From: Hydrogenophaga taeniospiralis CCUG 15921
GTDB taxonomy: Bacteria > Pseudomonadota > Gammaproteobacteria > Burkholderiales > Burkholderiaceae_C
Assembly (NCBI RefSeq): GCF_001592305.1
Contig: NZ_BCWR01000011.1
Coordinates: forward strand, 1 to 64,000
Direction: 5' to 3'
Length of the DNA stretch: 64,000 bases
Below the pieces are notes generated by a model. The model saw only the letters and a program-made list of their open reading frames with translations. It searched no databases and was not told where the DNA came from. This document shows, piece by piece, positions 54,329 to 63,500 of this stretch. Position numbers and translations under genes: made by a program. Within the stretch, counting starts at the first letter, position 1, and every line of letters begins with the position of its first letter.

Positions 54329-54383
54329 GAGCGTTGGGTGTCCTAAGGTGGCCTGCGCCATCCGAGAAGGATGGCGTCATGGC

Positions 54384-54414
54384 ATTCACCCCGTACAAGG
54401 TGTCCGGGGTGAAT
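54384..54414. promoter_or_regulatory. Perfect inverted repeat ATTCACCCCG / CGGGGTGAAT
   Basis: Ten-base arms flank an 11-base loop. It lies 56-86 bases upstream of regulator 1 and in the ompA upstream region, so it may be an operator or an RNA hairpin in a leader. Confidence 0.4.
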
Positions 54415-54449
54415 CGAAAAACAGTGTGAGCGCCTCGCGCGGGCCTGAC

Positions 54450-54465
54450 TGTCTGCCAGCGCACA
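54450..54465. promoter_or_regulatory. TGTCTGCCAGCGCACA palindrome, Crp/Fnr-like site A
   Basis: Half-sites TGTCTGCC and AGCGCACA (complement TGTGCGCT) form a 16-bp near-palindrome. It lies between the divergent regulator 1 and ompA genes and matches sites B and C before regulator 2. Confidence 0.55.
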
Positions 54466-54595
54466 CAAGGGCCATTCGAGCCGGAACTGTGGCGATGGCG
54501 CACATGTATCCCAGCGCACGGACGCTGGGCACGCCACCTCCTAAAAACGGAGGGTGCAATCCGCGCAATGCGTCCCTGACGCGAGAAAGGCCTCC

Positions 54596-55726
54596 ATGAA
54601 ACAAACGTCCGTCATCCACCTGCTCGGCCTCGCCGGCCTGGCCACCTTCCTGGCCTCGTCGGCGTACGCGCAGGACACCAGCCACTTCTATGGCGGCGGC
54701 TCGGTGGGCCAGTCGCGCATGGAGCTCGATGCGCCGCGCACCACGGGCATCCTGCTGCCCGGGGTCAACACCTCCGGCACCGCCAGCGACGAAAAGGACA
54801 CCGCCTTCAAGGTCTTCGGCGGCTACCAGTTCAACCGCAGCATCGCCATCGAAGGCGGCTACTTCGACCTCGGCAAGAGCCGCTTCACCACCAACACCGC
54901 GCCCTCCGGCACGCTGTCCGGCGAGACCCGGGTCCAGGGCCTCAACCTCGATGTGGTGGGCACCATCCCGCTGACCGAGCGCTTCTCGGCCCTGGCCCGC
55001 GTGGGCGCGCAACACGCCTGGTCCGAGGACCGCTTCAGCGGCACCGGCGCGGGCTCGGGCATTTCCTCGCGCAGCAAACACAACGACACCAACTACAAGG
55101 TCGGCCTGGGCGTGCAATACGCGATGTCGTCCTCGGTGTGGATCCGTGGCGAGCTGGAGCGTTACCGCCTGAAGAACGCCACCGGCCACCGCACCAACGC
55201 CGACGTGGTCTCGGTCAGCCTGGTGTTCCCGTTCGGCCGTGCGCCCGTGGCACAGGTGGCCGCGGCGCCGGTCTACGTGGCGCCCGCACCCATGCCGGAA
55301 CCGGTGGCGGCAGCACCCATGCCCGCTCCGGTGGCCCCCGCGCCCCAGCGCGTGAGCTTCTCGGCCGACACGCTGTTCGGCTTTGACAAAGCCACCGTGC
55401 GCCCCGAAGGCAAGGCCGAACTGGACCGGTTCAGCGACCAGCTCGGCGGCACCAGCTACCAGTCGATCAGCGTCGAAGGCCACACCGACCGCCTGGGCTC
55501 CACGGGTTACAACCAGACCCTGTCCGACGAGCGCGCCGCCTCGGTCAGGAACTACCTGGTGAACAGCGGCAAGGTGGACCCGACCCGCATCAGCGCCGTG
55601 GGCAAGAGCGAAAGCCAGCCGGTGACCGCACCGGGCGATTGCACCGACCGCCAGTCGCGCGCCCAGCTGATCAACTGCCTGCAGCCCGACCGCCGCGTGG
55701 AAGTGGAAGTCAACGGCACCCGCTGA
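54596..55726 (+). CDS. OmpA-family outer membrane protein
   Basis: This 376-residue protein anchors the outer membrane to the wall. A signal peptide ends at SSAYAQ (about 22). The N-terminal eight-stranded barrel (about 25-205) has alternating strands such as FYGGGSVGQSRMEL and VFGGYQFNRSIAIEGGYFDL. A Pro/Ala linker (about 222-255) follows. The C-terminal peptidoglycan domain (about 260-376) has VSVEGHTDRLGS-type GHTDRLGS and the diaminopimelate-binding region NQTLSDERAASVRNYL. AAAGG lies before ATG 54596. A strong terminator follows. The palindrome site A suggests control by a Crp/Fnr-like regulator. Confidence 0.94.
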   Translation: MKQTSVIHLLGLAGLATFLASSAYAQDTSHFYGGGSVGQSRMELDAPRTTGILLPGVNTSGTASDEKDTAFKVFGGYQFNRSIAIEGGYFDLGKSRFTTNTAPSGTLSGETRVQGLNLDVVGTIPLTERFSALARVGAQHAWSEDRFSGTGAGSGISSRSKHNDTNYKVGLGVQYAMSSSVWIRGELERYRLKNATGHRTNADVVSVSLVFPFGRAPVAQVAAAPVYVAPAPMPEPVAAAPMPAPVAPAPQRVSFSADTLFGFDKATVRPEGKAELDRFSDQLGGTSYQSISVEGHTDRLGSTGYNQTLSDERAASVRNYLVNSGKVDPTRISAVGKSESQPVTAPGDCTDRQSRAQLINCLQPDRRVEVEVNGTR

Positions 55727-55769
55727 CCCCCTGAGCGCCTGCCACACCCTGTGGGGCAGCAGGCGCAAA

Positions 55770-55812
55770 GACAAAGCCCGCCACCAGCGATACCGCTGGG
55801 GCGGGCTTTGTC
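55770..55812 (+). terminator. Rho-independent terminator of ompA
   Basis: GACAAAGCCCGCC pairs with GGCGGGCTTTGTC around an inner CAGCG/CGCTG stem, with T-rich sequence after it. Confidence 0.85.
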
Positions 55813-55866
55813 CTTGTCGGACCCGACAGTGCTGCGATCAGGCTCAGGCGCTGACGCTGACGGGCC

Positions 55867-56421
55867 TCATGCCAGCGTGAGGCGGCAGTCCACCGGCCAG
55901 CCCGGCGCCGGCACGGCGGGGGCCTGCGGCAGGCCGACCAGGGTGAGGTCCTGCTGCTGTTGCGCGCGGCGCCAGCGCGCCATCTGCTCGCCCAGCGCGG
56001 CGGTGTCCAGCCCCACCACACGCACCTCCACGAACAGCACCGCCCGCGCCTCTTCGATGCGCGTGAGCACGCAGTCGCCGAGGTCGATCACGGTGTCGTC
56101 GTAGGCGGGGTCGGCGGGGTCCATTTCGTCGAGCCGCGCGATCAGATGGCGCAACGGCGTGTGGTCCCACAGCGCTGCCTGGGCCCGGGCATTGCAGCCC
56201 AGCACCGGGCGCACCACGGGGTAGAAAACTTCTTCCTCGATCTGCGCGTTCAGGCTCAGTGCGTCGCACAGCCGGTCCACGATCTCGGCCTTGCGTGCGG
56301 TGGTACAGCCTTCCACCAGACGCAGGCCGTCGTATTCACGCAGCAGTTTTCGGATCACCTCGTAGTCCAGCCGCAGCTGGTCGAGGGCGTCGCGGGTGCG
56401 CAAGCCGGCTTTGGGGCGCAT
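55867..56421 (-). CDS. Hemerythrin-like HHE-fold protein lacking several iron ligands
   Basis: This 184-residue four-helix protein lines up with hemerythrin HHE-domain proteins along its length: LRLDYEVIRKLLREYDGL, LNAQIEEEVFYPVVRP, ALWDHTPLRHLI and RIEEARAVLFVEVR, ending DTAALGEQMARW. In iron-binding relatives these blocks read DHxxV, HxQIEEE, EHxxAKxLI and HHxxEEE. Here the first His is Tyr, the second is Asn and the HH pair is Thr-Arg; only the third His and the glutamates stay. It is therefore unlikely to hold a di-iron centre. GGAGCC precedes the ATG. It is co-transcribed with the 50-residue Pro-rich protein upstream. Confidence 0.85.
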   Translation of the reverse strand: MRPKAGLRTRDALDQLRLDYEVIRKLLREYDGLRLVEGCTTARKAEIVDRLCDALSLNAQIEEEVFYPVVRPVLGCNARAQAALWDHTPLRHLIARLDEMDPADPAYDDTVIDLGDCVLTRIEEARAVLFVEVRVVGLDTAALGEQMARWRRAQQQQDLTLVGLPQAPAVPAPGWPVDCRLTLA

Positions 56422-56443
56422 CGGTGGCTCCGGGGCGTCGCGC

Positions 56444-56596
56444 TCAAGCGGGCCGCGGGGGCGTTGTGCCTGGCGTGGGGGGCGGCGTGTCGGTGGTGGG
56501 GGGCGGCGAGGCTTCGCCGGTCACGGCGTTGTCAGGATCTTGCGGCGCGAGCGGCTGGGGCTTCGCAGGGGTGGCTTTGTTGGCGAGTTCGATCAT
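56444..56596 (-). CDS. Small Pro/Thr-rich protein (50 residues)
   Basis: ATG 56596 follows a good AGGAG site 6 bases upstream and opens a 50-residue frame: MIELANKATPAKPQPLAP at the start, then a Pro/Thr-rich tail ending TTPPRPA. It is followed after 22 bases by the HHE-like gene. The composition suggests an unstructured or wall-spanning peptide, but no signal sequence is present. No family was recognised. Confidence 0.55.
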   Translation of the reverse strand: MIELANKATPAKPQPLAPQDPDNAVTGEASPPPTTDTPPPTPGTTPPRPA

Positions 56597-56695
56597 GGCA
56601 GGCTCCTGGCACGGGGCGGCGCACAGCGCGCCCACCCGTGTGTCTTTGTAACGGTGGCGCCAGGCAGCGTCTGTACGACACCGCACCCACCACCG

Positions 56696-57415
56696 TCACA
56701 CCGCGAGGCGGTGGGGCAGCAGCCGGTCGTACTCTTTCTTGACCACGGCATAACACTCGCAGACGCGTTCTTCGAGCGCCTCGCGATCGAGCACCGTGAT
56801 GTGCCCACGGGCGTAGCGGATCATGCCCAGCTTCTGCAGCTTGAGCGCCGCTTCGGTCACGCCCTCGCGGCGCACCCCGAGCATGTTGGCGATCAGCTCC
56901 TGCGTCATCACCAACTCGTTGCCACTCAGCCGGTCAAGGCTGAGCAGCAACCAGCGGCAGAGCTGCTGGTCCAACGAATGGTGGCGGTTGCACACCGCCG
57001 TCTGCGCCATCTGCGTGATCAGCGCCTGGGTGTAGCGCAGCAGCAGGTGCAGCACCGGCCCGGAGCGGTTGAACTCGTCCTTGATGTCGGCCGCGCGCAG
57101 GCGGTAGCCGTGGCCCGCGCTCTGCACCACTGCGCGGCTGGGTGTGGTTTCGCCCCCCATGAAAAGCGCGATGCCCACCAGCCCTTCTTTGCCCACCACC
57201 GCGATCTCGGCCGACGCGCCGTTCTCCATCACGTACAGCAGCGAGACGATGGCGTTGATGGGGAAATACACGTGGCTCATCTTGCTGCCCGACTCGTACA
57301 GCACCAGGCCCAACGGCAGGTCCACCACCTCCAGCAGGGGCGCCATGCGTTGCCACTCTGGCGCAGGCATCGAAGCCAGCAAGTCATTGGCCGACTGGTC
57401 CGGTGCGGTGTTCAT
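56696..57415 (-). CDS. Crp/Fnr-like transcriptional regulator (2)
   Basis: This 239-residue protein is a paralogue of regulator 1. The barrel has VYFPINAIVSLLYV and VVGKEGLVGIALFM. The winged helix has MTQELIANMLGVRREGVTEAAL, followed by the wing RYARGHITVLDREALEERVCECY. The Arg-Ser pair of CRP and the FNR cysteines are missing, so the signal is not cAMP or an FNR-type cluster. ATG 57415 is preceded by AGGGGA. Two palindromes (sites B and C) lie 51-101 bases upstream, so it probably controls itself. Confidence 0.92.
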   Translation of the reverse strand: MNTAPDQSANDLLASMPAPEWQRMAPLLEVVDLPLGLVLYESGSKMSHVYFPINAIVSLLYVMENGASAEIAVVGKEGLVGIALFMGGETTPSRAVVQSAGHGYRLRAADIKDEFNRSGPVLHLLLRYTQALITQMAQTAVCNRHHSLDQQLCRWLLLSLDRLSGNELVMTQELIANMLGVRREGVTEAALKLQKLGMIRYARGHITVLDREALEERVCECYAVVKKEYDRLLPHRLAV

Positions 57416-57465
57416 GGTTCGTGTTCCCCTGTGTGGTTGTGTGTACCGCCCGGGGCAGTGTGGTG

Positions 57466-57481
57466 TGTCTGCTAGCGTACA
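57466..57481. promoter_or_regulatory. TGTCTGCTAGCGTACA palindrome, Crp/Fnr-like site B
   Basis: Half-sites TGTCTGCT and AGCGTACA (complement TGTACGCT) are related by symmetry. It lies 51 bases upstream of regulator 2. Confidence 0.6.
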
Positions 57482-57500
57482 CACAAACAGGGGTTTTGTC

Positions 57501-57516
57501 TGTTCGCTGGCGTACA
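57501..57516. promoter_or_regulatory. TGTTCGCTGGCGTACA palindrome, Crp/Fnr-like site C
   Basis: Half-sites TGTTCGCT and GGCGTACA match site B, with centres 35 bp apart. It lies 86 bases upstream of regulator 2. Confidence 0.6.
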
Positions 57517-57560
57517 GAGGCCCGTTCGTGGTGCAGCCGACGCTGTGGGGGTGTTTCGCT

Positions 57561-60500
57561 TCAGGCGACCGGCGGCAGCGGCACGACAAAACAACTGTCT
57601 TGCGGCAGATCGGTCCAGCGCAGGCGCTCGCCCACCCCCAGCAAACGCGCGTTCGGTACGCCGCAATCGGCCAGCGCGGCCATGGCGTCGCCGCGCAGCA
57701 GCACAAAGCGCATGCGGCGGCCGTCGCGCAGCAGGGTCAGCTCGGCCCGTGGCCAGTGCGAAGGCAGGCAGGGGGTGAAGAACAGGTCTTCGGCACCGAT
57801 CTGCAGGCCCAGGATGGACCCCAGCGCGGCCCGATGCAACCAGCCGGCCGCCCCCGTGTACCAGCTCCAGCCACCACGGCCCTCATAGGGCGGCTGGCTG
57901 TACACATCGGCCGCCATCACATAGGGCTCCACGCCGTAGCGCGGCCCCCAGTCGGCGTGCGCTGCGCGGTGGGCCGGGCTCAGGTAGGTGAAGTAGCGGT
58001 AGGGCGTGTCGTGCGTGGCGATGTTGCCGGGCTCGCGCTGCGCCAGCACGGCCGCGGCCATCAGCGCCCAGACGCCGGCGTGGGCGTACTGCCCGCCGTT
58101 TTCGCGCACGCCTGGCGGGTAGGCCTGGATGTAGCCGGCGCTGGGCTGTGCGTGCTGCAGCGGCGGGTCGAGCAGGCGGATCAGCCCGTGCGCCCGGTCC
58201 ACCAGTTGGGCCTCCACCGCGTCCATCGCCTGGCGCTGGCGCTCGGGCGAGGTCTGGCCCGAGAGCACGCTCCAGGCCTGCGCGATCAGGTCGATGCGGG
58301 CCTCGGGCTGCGTGGCCGACCCCAACGGGCTGCCGTCGTCGAAGAAGGCGCGCTTGAACCAGGCGCCGTCCCAGGCTTCGCTGCCCAGTGCGGTGCGCCA
58401 ACCCGTGAGCGCGGCTTCCCAGGCGCGTGCCCGGTCGCGTTCGCCGCGTGCGCGCGCCAGCGGCAGCCAGTCGCTCACGATGCTGCAGAGGAACCAGGCC
58501 AGCCAGACCGACTCGCCCCGCCCTTCGCTGCCGACGCGGTTCATGCCGTCGTTCCAGTCGCCACTGCCCATCAGCGGCAGGCCGTGGGCGCCCACCGGCA
58601 GGCTGTGGTCGATGGCGCGCGCGCCGTGTTCGTAGACGCTGGCGGTTTGATGGCTGATGCCGGGCGTGTCGTAGCGGTCTTCCGCGCCCTCGGGCAACGG
58701 TGCGCCTTCGAGAAAGGGCACCGCTTCGTCCAGCACGGCCTTGTCGCCGGTGGCCTGCAGGTAGTGCGTGGTGGCCAGGGGCAGCCACAGCAGATCGTCC
58801 GAAAAATGCGTGCGCACGCCGGCGCCACCGGGCGCGTGCCACCAGTGCTGCACGTCGCCGGCCTCGAACTGGCGCGACGCGCAGAGCACGATCTGCGCGC
58901 GCAGGATAGCCGGGTCCGCGCCCACCAGGGCCATCGCGTCCTGCAGCTGGTCGCGGTAGCCGGTGGCGCCGCCGGCCTGGTAGAAACCGGCCTTGGCCCA
59001 CAGGCGCGAGGACACGGTCTGGTAGAGCAGCCAGTGGTTGACCAGGGTGTCAAACAGCGGGTCGGGCGTGGCCACCTGGGTCGCGCCCAGCAGCGTTTTC
59101 CAGCGTGCCCGGGTGAGGTGTTCGCGCTCGCGGGCGTTGCTGGCGGTGGCCTGGCGCATGAGCGTGCGCGCCGCCTCGGGGCTGGGCGCGTAGCCGATCA
59201 GGAAGACCTGGTCGAGCGCGGCGCCGGGGCGCAGCGTGACCGGCCGCGACAGCGCGGCACACGGGTCCAGCCCGAAGCCGCTGCGCTGCCCCAGGCGCTG
59301 CGGCAGCACCAGCTGGCCCTGCCGGTCGAAGAAGGCCGCGCGGTCGCAGGTCCAGTCCATGCCCTCGGGGTCGTGCACGCCTTCATTCGATTCGCAGAAG
59401 AAGGCGGTGCCCTCGCCAAAACCGCCCGCGGCCTCGGTCTGGGTGCACAGCAGCCCGATCAGGCCGGCGCCGGGCGGGCTCACGAAATACGGTTGGCTCA
59501 GCAGGCTGGCGCGGTCGCTGCGCTTCTCGCCCATCATCCACTCCACCAGGCCGGTGATGCGCAGGTGGGCCTTGCCGTTGCCGTGGTTGCGCAGGTGGAT
59601 GCGCACCTGTTTGACCGCGGTCTCGGCATCGACGCACCAGCTCACCGACACGGCCAGCGGCCCGCGCCGGTGGCTGATGGTGGTGAGGCCCTGGCCGTGC
59701 ACCACCTCGTAGGTGATGCCCTCGGCGGCCCAGGCCGACGGGGTCAGGCTCCAGACCTCGCGCGTGCGGCGGTCCTGCAGCAGGAAACATTCGGACGGCG
59801 GGTCGCCCACGGGGTCGTTGGCCCAGGCGGTGAGCTGGTTCAGGCGGCTGTTGAGCGCCCAGGTGTTGCCACCACCGCTCTCGGACAGCAGCGCGCCGAA
59901 GCCCGGGTTGGCCAGCACGTTGCACCAGGGCCGTTGCGGCGTCTGGGTGGCGTTCACCTCGAAGGCGAAGGCGCCGAGGTCGTCCGCGAACACGCCCTCG
60001 GCCGGCGCTGCCGCAACCTCGCCGAGGTGCAGCGGCACCGGGTCCGGCACGGCGGGCGCGCCGCGCCAGGGGCTCGCTGTCGGCGTTTCGTGGCAGTCGC
60101 ACCAGGCACGCACCTGGTGCAGCAGGGCCTGGCCGTCGGCCTGCAGCTGCACACGCGCCAGGCTTCGCAGCGTGCCGATCTGTTCGGCGGAGAGATCGTC
60201 CGCGCGCAGCAGGTACAGGCCGGTCACGGCCGGCCCGGGCCGGGCCTGCAGGTCGGCCGCGTGCTGTTCGAGCAGCAGGGTGAGCTCGCGCTGCAGCGGC
60301 ATGTGGTACGAGTGCGCTTCGTGGCTGAGCACCACCAGGTCGCAGGCCACGCCGGCGCGCGACCACTCGCGCAACACCAGCGCCAGCACGCGCAGCAAGC
60401 CCAGACCCTGCGACGCCCCGGCGTGCACCAGCAGCAGCGGGCGCTCGCCCGAGAGGCCCAGCGGCCAGAGCAGGCGCCGGTCGCTGCGTTGCGGTGGCGC

Positions 60501-63500
60501 GTTCGCGGGGCCGGGGTGTGGCGGGGCCACCTTGGGCAGGGTCAGCACCAGGGCGGTGGTCAGGGCGTGCAGCACGGGCAGGTAGTCGGTGCGCGGGCGG
60601 TTCGGCACCGCCGAGATGCCGGCCAGCGTGGCCGACATCACCGAGGAGCGCGCCACGTAGCTGGGCTGGCGGTACTTGTCGATCACGGCGCACAGCGTGG
60701 CCGCGTCGTCGCTGGCGGCGGTGGCGAAGGTCACGATGGCCTGCGCGCCAGGCGCGATGCGCAGCCGCACCCCGAGCGCGGCCACCGGGTCCAGCCCGGT
60801 CTCCAGCGGGCCGGCTTCCAGCGGCACCGGGTCCATCTGCGCCAGCGGCTGGGCCGGCGTGTGGTGGCGGCCGAGCCAGCGCAGGCGGTCGGTCTGGCAG
60901 CGCAGCCCCAGCACCTCGCCCTCGGTGTCGGCCACGAAATGCGCCGCCTGCATGGTTTGCTCGGTCACCAGGCGCGGCGCGCGCACGCAGCGCAGCGCCT
61001 GCTGCTCGGGCAGCCAGTCGGTCTTGACGAACAGGTTGGAGAACGCCGGGTGTGCCTCGTCGGCGGCGTGGCTGGCCAGGGTCACGTCGAGCGCGGAGAT
61101 CAGCTCCAGCTCGATGGTTTCGTCGCTCAGGTTGGACAGCACCACTTTGCGCAGCTCGACGTCGTCTTCCGGGCTGACCCAGACCGTGGTGTTCACGCGC
61201 AGCTCGGGCCAGAGCGCGTCGAAACACACGCGGTCGGTGTGGAAGCGGCAGCTGTAGGCCGCGTGGGGGTCGGGCGCGGGGTGGCTCGTGACCGACACCG
61301 GCGCGCCCGAAGCGCCCAGGCGCAGGTACACGAAGGCGCCGCAGGCGTCGCGCAGCGCGTCGTCGCGCCAGCGCGTGATGCCGGTCTGGCCCCAGCGGCT
61401 CCAGCCCGCACCGTTGGGGCGCAGTGTCACGCTGTAGCGCCCGTTGCCCAGCAGGTGCGTGGGCTCCAGCGCCTGCGCGCCCGGGATCAGCGTGCGGATG
61501 TGGTCCGGCGTGCGGCTCTGCAGGGCCTGCAGCGGCAGCCGCAGCGGCGCCAGCAGCGCGGGCAGCTCGCGCGGCGCGCGCTCGTGCAGCAGCGAAGCCA
61601 CCGCCTGCATGCGCGGATGCGCCATGCCCCAGCGTTGCGCCACGCCAGCGCGCAGCACGTTGGCCAGCGCCACCAGGCTCATGCCCTGGTGGTGCGCCAT
61701 GAAGGTGTGGACCACGGTGAAACGATCGCCGTGGGTCTGCCGCGTGGGCGTGTAGTCCAGCGCCTCGCAGAAGCCGTAGCGCCCGCGCGCGGACAGCGCG
61801 GCGAGGCGCCGCAGGTTCTCGCAGGCCAGGGCCGCGTCCACCTGGGTGGCGAGCACGGTGGCGTAGGGCGCGATCACACGCTCGGTCAGCGGGGTGCGGC
61901 GCAGCGCCAGGCGCGGCACGCCCTGCGGCGCGTACTGGTAGGCCAGGGTGTGGTCCTGCCCGGCGTAGGCGCTCTCGGAAATGCCCCAGGGCATGGGCGT
62001 GCCGTCGACGAAGGCGATCTGCTCCTGCAGGGCCGACCGCCCGGCTTCGCGCAGCGCGCTGCCGCGGGGTTCGGCGACCACCAGCGAGGGCATCAGGTAC
62101 TCGAACATCGAGCCCGACCAGGAGCGCAGCACGGCGCGCCGCCCGCTGGCAAAAAACGGCCGGCCCAGCGCCGCCCAGTGGCGCACCGGCAGCTCGCCCT
62201 TGGCGATGGCCAGCAGGCTGGTGCTACGCGATTCCGAGGCCAGCAGGTCGTAGTAGCTGGCGTCGAGCTGCTGCTCTTCGAGCCGGTAGCCGATGTGCAG
62301 CAGGTGGCGCCTGGGGTTGTAGAGACAGTGGAAGTCCGGCGCCCAGGCCAGCGCCTCCAGCGCGGCGGCGAGGCTGCGCAGGCGCCCGGTGGCGCGCTCG
62401 CAGCTGCCCGCGCCCATCGCGGCGGCGTCCTGGCCGGCCGAGTGCAGCGTGGCGAGGTGGTCACTCAGCAGCCAGGCCAGTTCGTCCTGCGGCGTGGTGA
62501 CGTGGCTGACGATGGCCGGGTTGCGCAACTGCGTGAGACCGCCCAGCTCGTGGCTCGCTTCCTGCAGCAGGGCGAAGAAGGCGGCGCAGGCCGCGGCCTC
62601 GCAGGGCTCGGGCATGGGGGTTTCCAGCAGCCGGCCGATGGCGGTCTGCTCCAGGGGCCGGTGCAGCAGGGTCTGCAGCAGGCCCAGGCGCGGCTGCAGC
62701 CGCTGGCGCGACAGGCGCAGTGCCTCGGCGCCGGGCTGTGCCGCGTGCGGCTCGTGGGCCAGCTCGGTGCAGGCCTGGGCCACCGTGAGCAGGTGCGCGC
62801 TGAGGTTGCCGCTGTCCACCGTGGACACGTAGCGCGGCGGCAGCGGATGCAGGGTCCGGGTGTCGTACCAGTTCAGGAAGTGGCCGCGGTGGCGCTCCAT
62901 CCGCTGCAGGGTGGCGAGCGTGGCTTCCAGGCGCGTGAGCAGGTCCTGCGTGCCGATCCAGCCGAACTGGCGCGCACAGGCGGTGCTCAGCAGGTACAGG
63001 CCGATGTTGGTGGGTGAGGTGCGGTGCGCCACCATCTCGTAAGGCATGGTCTGCAGGTTGTCGGGCGGCAGGTGGTGGTTGTCGGCGTCCACGCAGCGCT
63101 CGAACAGGCGCCAGGTGTCGCGCGCCACGCCTTCGAGCAGTTCGCGGTCGGCCGCGGCCAGCGCGGGGCGGGGCCGCCGCGGGGTGTTGCACAGCCACAC
63201 CAGCAGCGGCGCCAGCGCCCACAGCCCGAGCACGGCCAGCGCCAGCGCGCCGGGGGCCGGTATGAACAGCCACAGCAGGCCCGCCAGGGTGAGCGCGGCC
63301 AGCGACTCGGCGCGGTGGCGCCACAGGGTGGGCAGCAGGCCGGTGCCCAGGCCGGCCTGGGCCGCTTCGGCGGTGGTCCATTCAAGCAGGTGGCGCCGGC
63401 TCAGCAGCAGCCGGTGCAGGGTGCGCAGCACGGCGTCGAGCGCGAGCACCGCCTGCTGCGGCAGCAGCGCCAGGTGCCAGAGCCCGCCGCCCAGCGCGCG

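Noticed and set aside
55867-56421. Functional oxygen-binding hemerythrin
   Set aside because: Three of the ligand-histidine positions are replaced, so a di-iron site is not supported.
56672-56687. TGTACGACACCGCACC as a further Crp/Fnr-like site
   Set aside because: Both halves deviate from the motif at two fixed positions, so it is too weak to list as a site.
57144-63017. Open frame of 1957 codons on the plus strand
   Set aside because: It lies opposite the cyclic-glucan-synthase gene, has an Arg/Gln/His/Gly-rich composition without domain motifs and no ribosome site. It is a GC-bias shadow.
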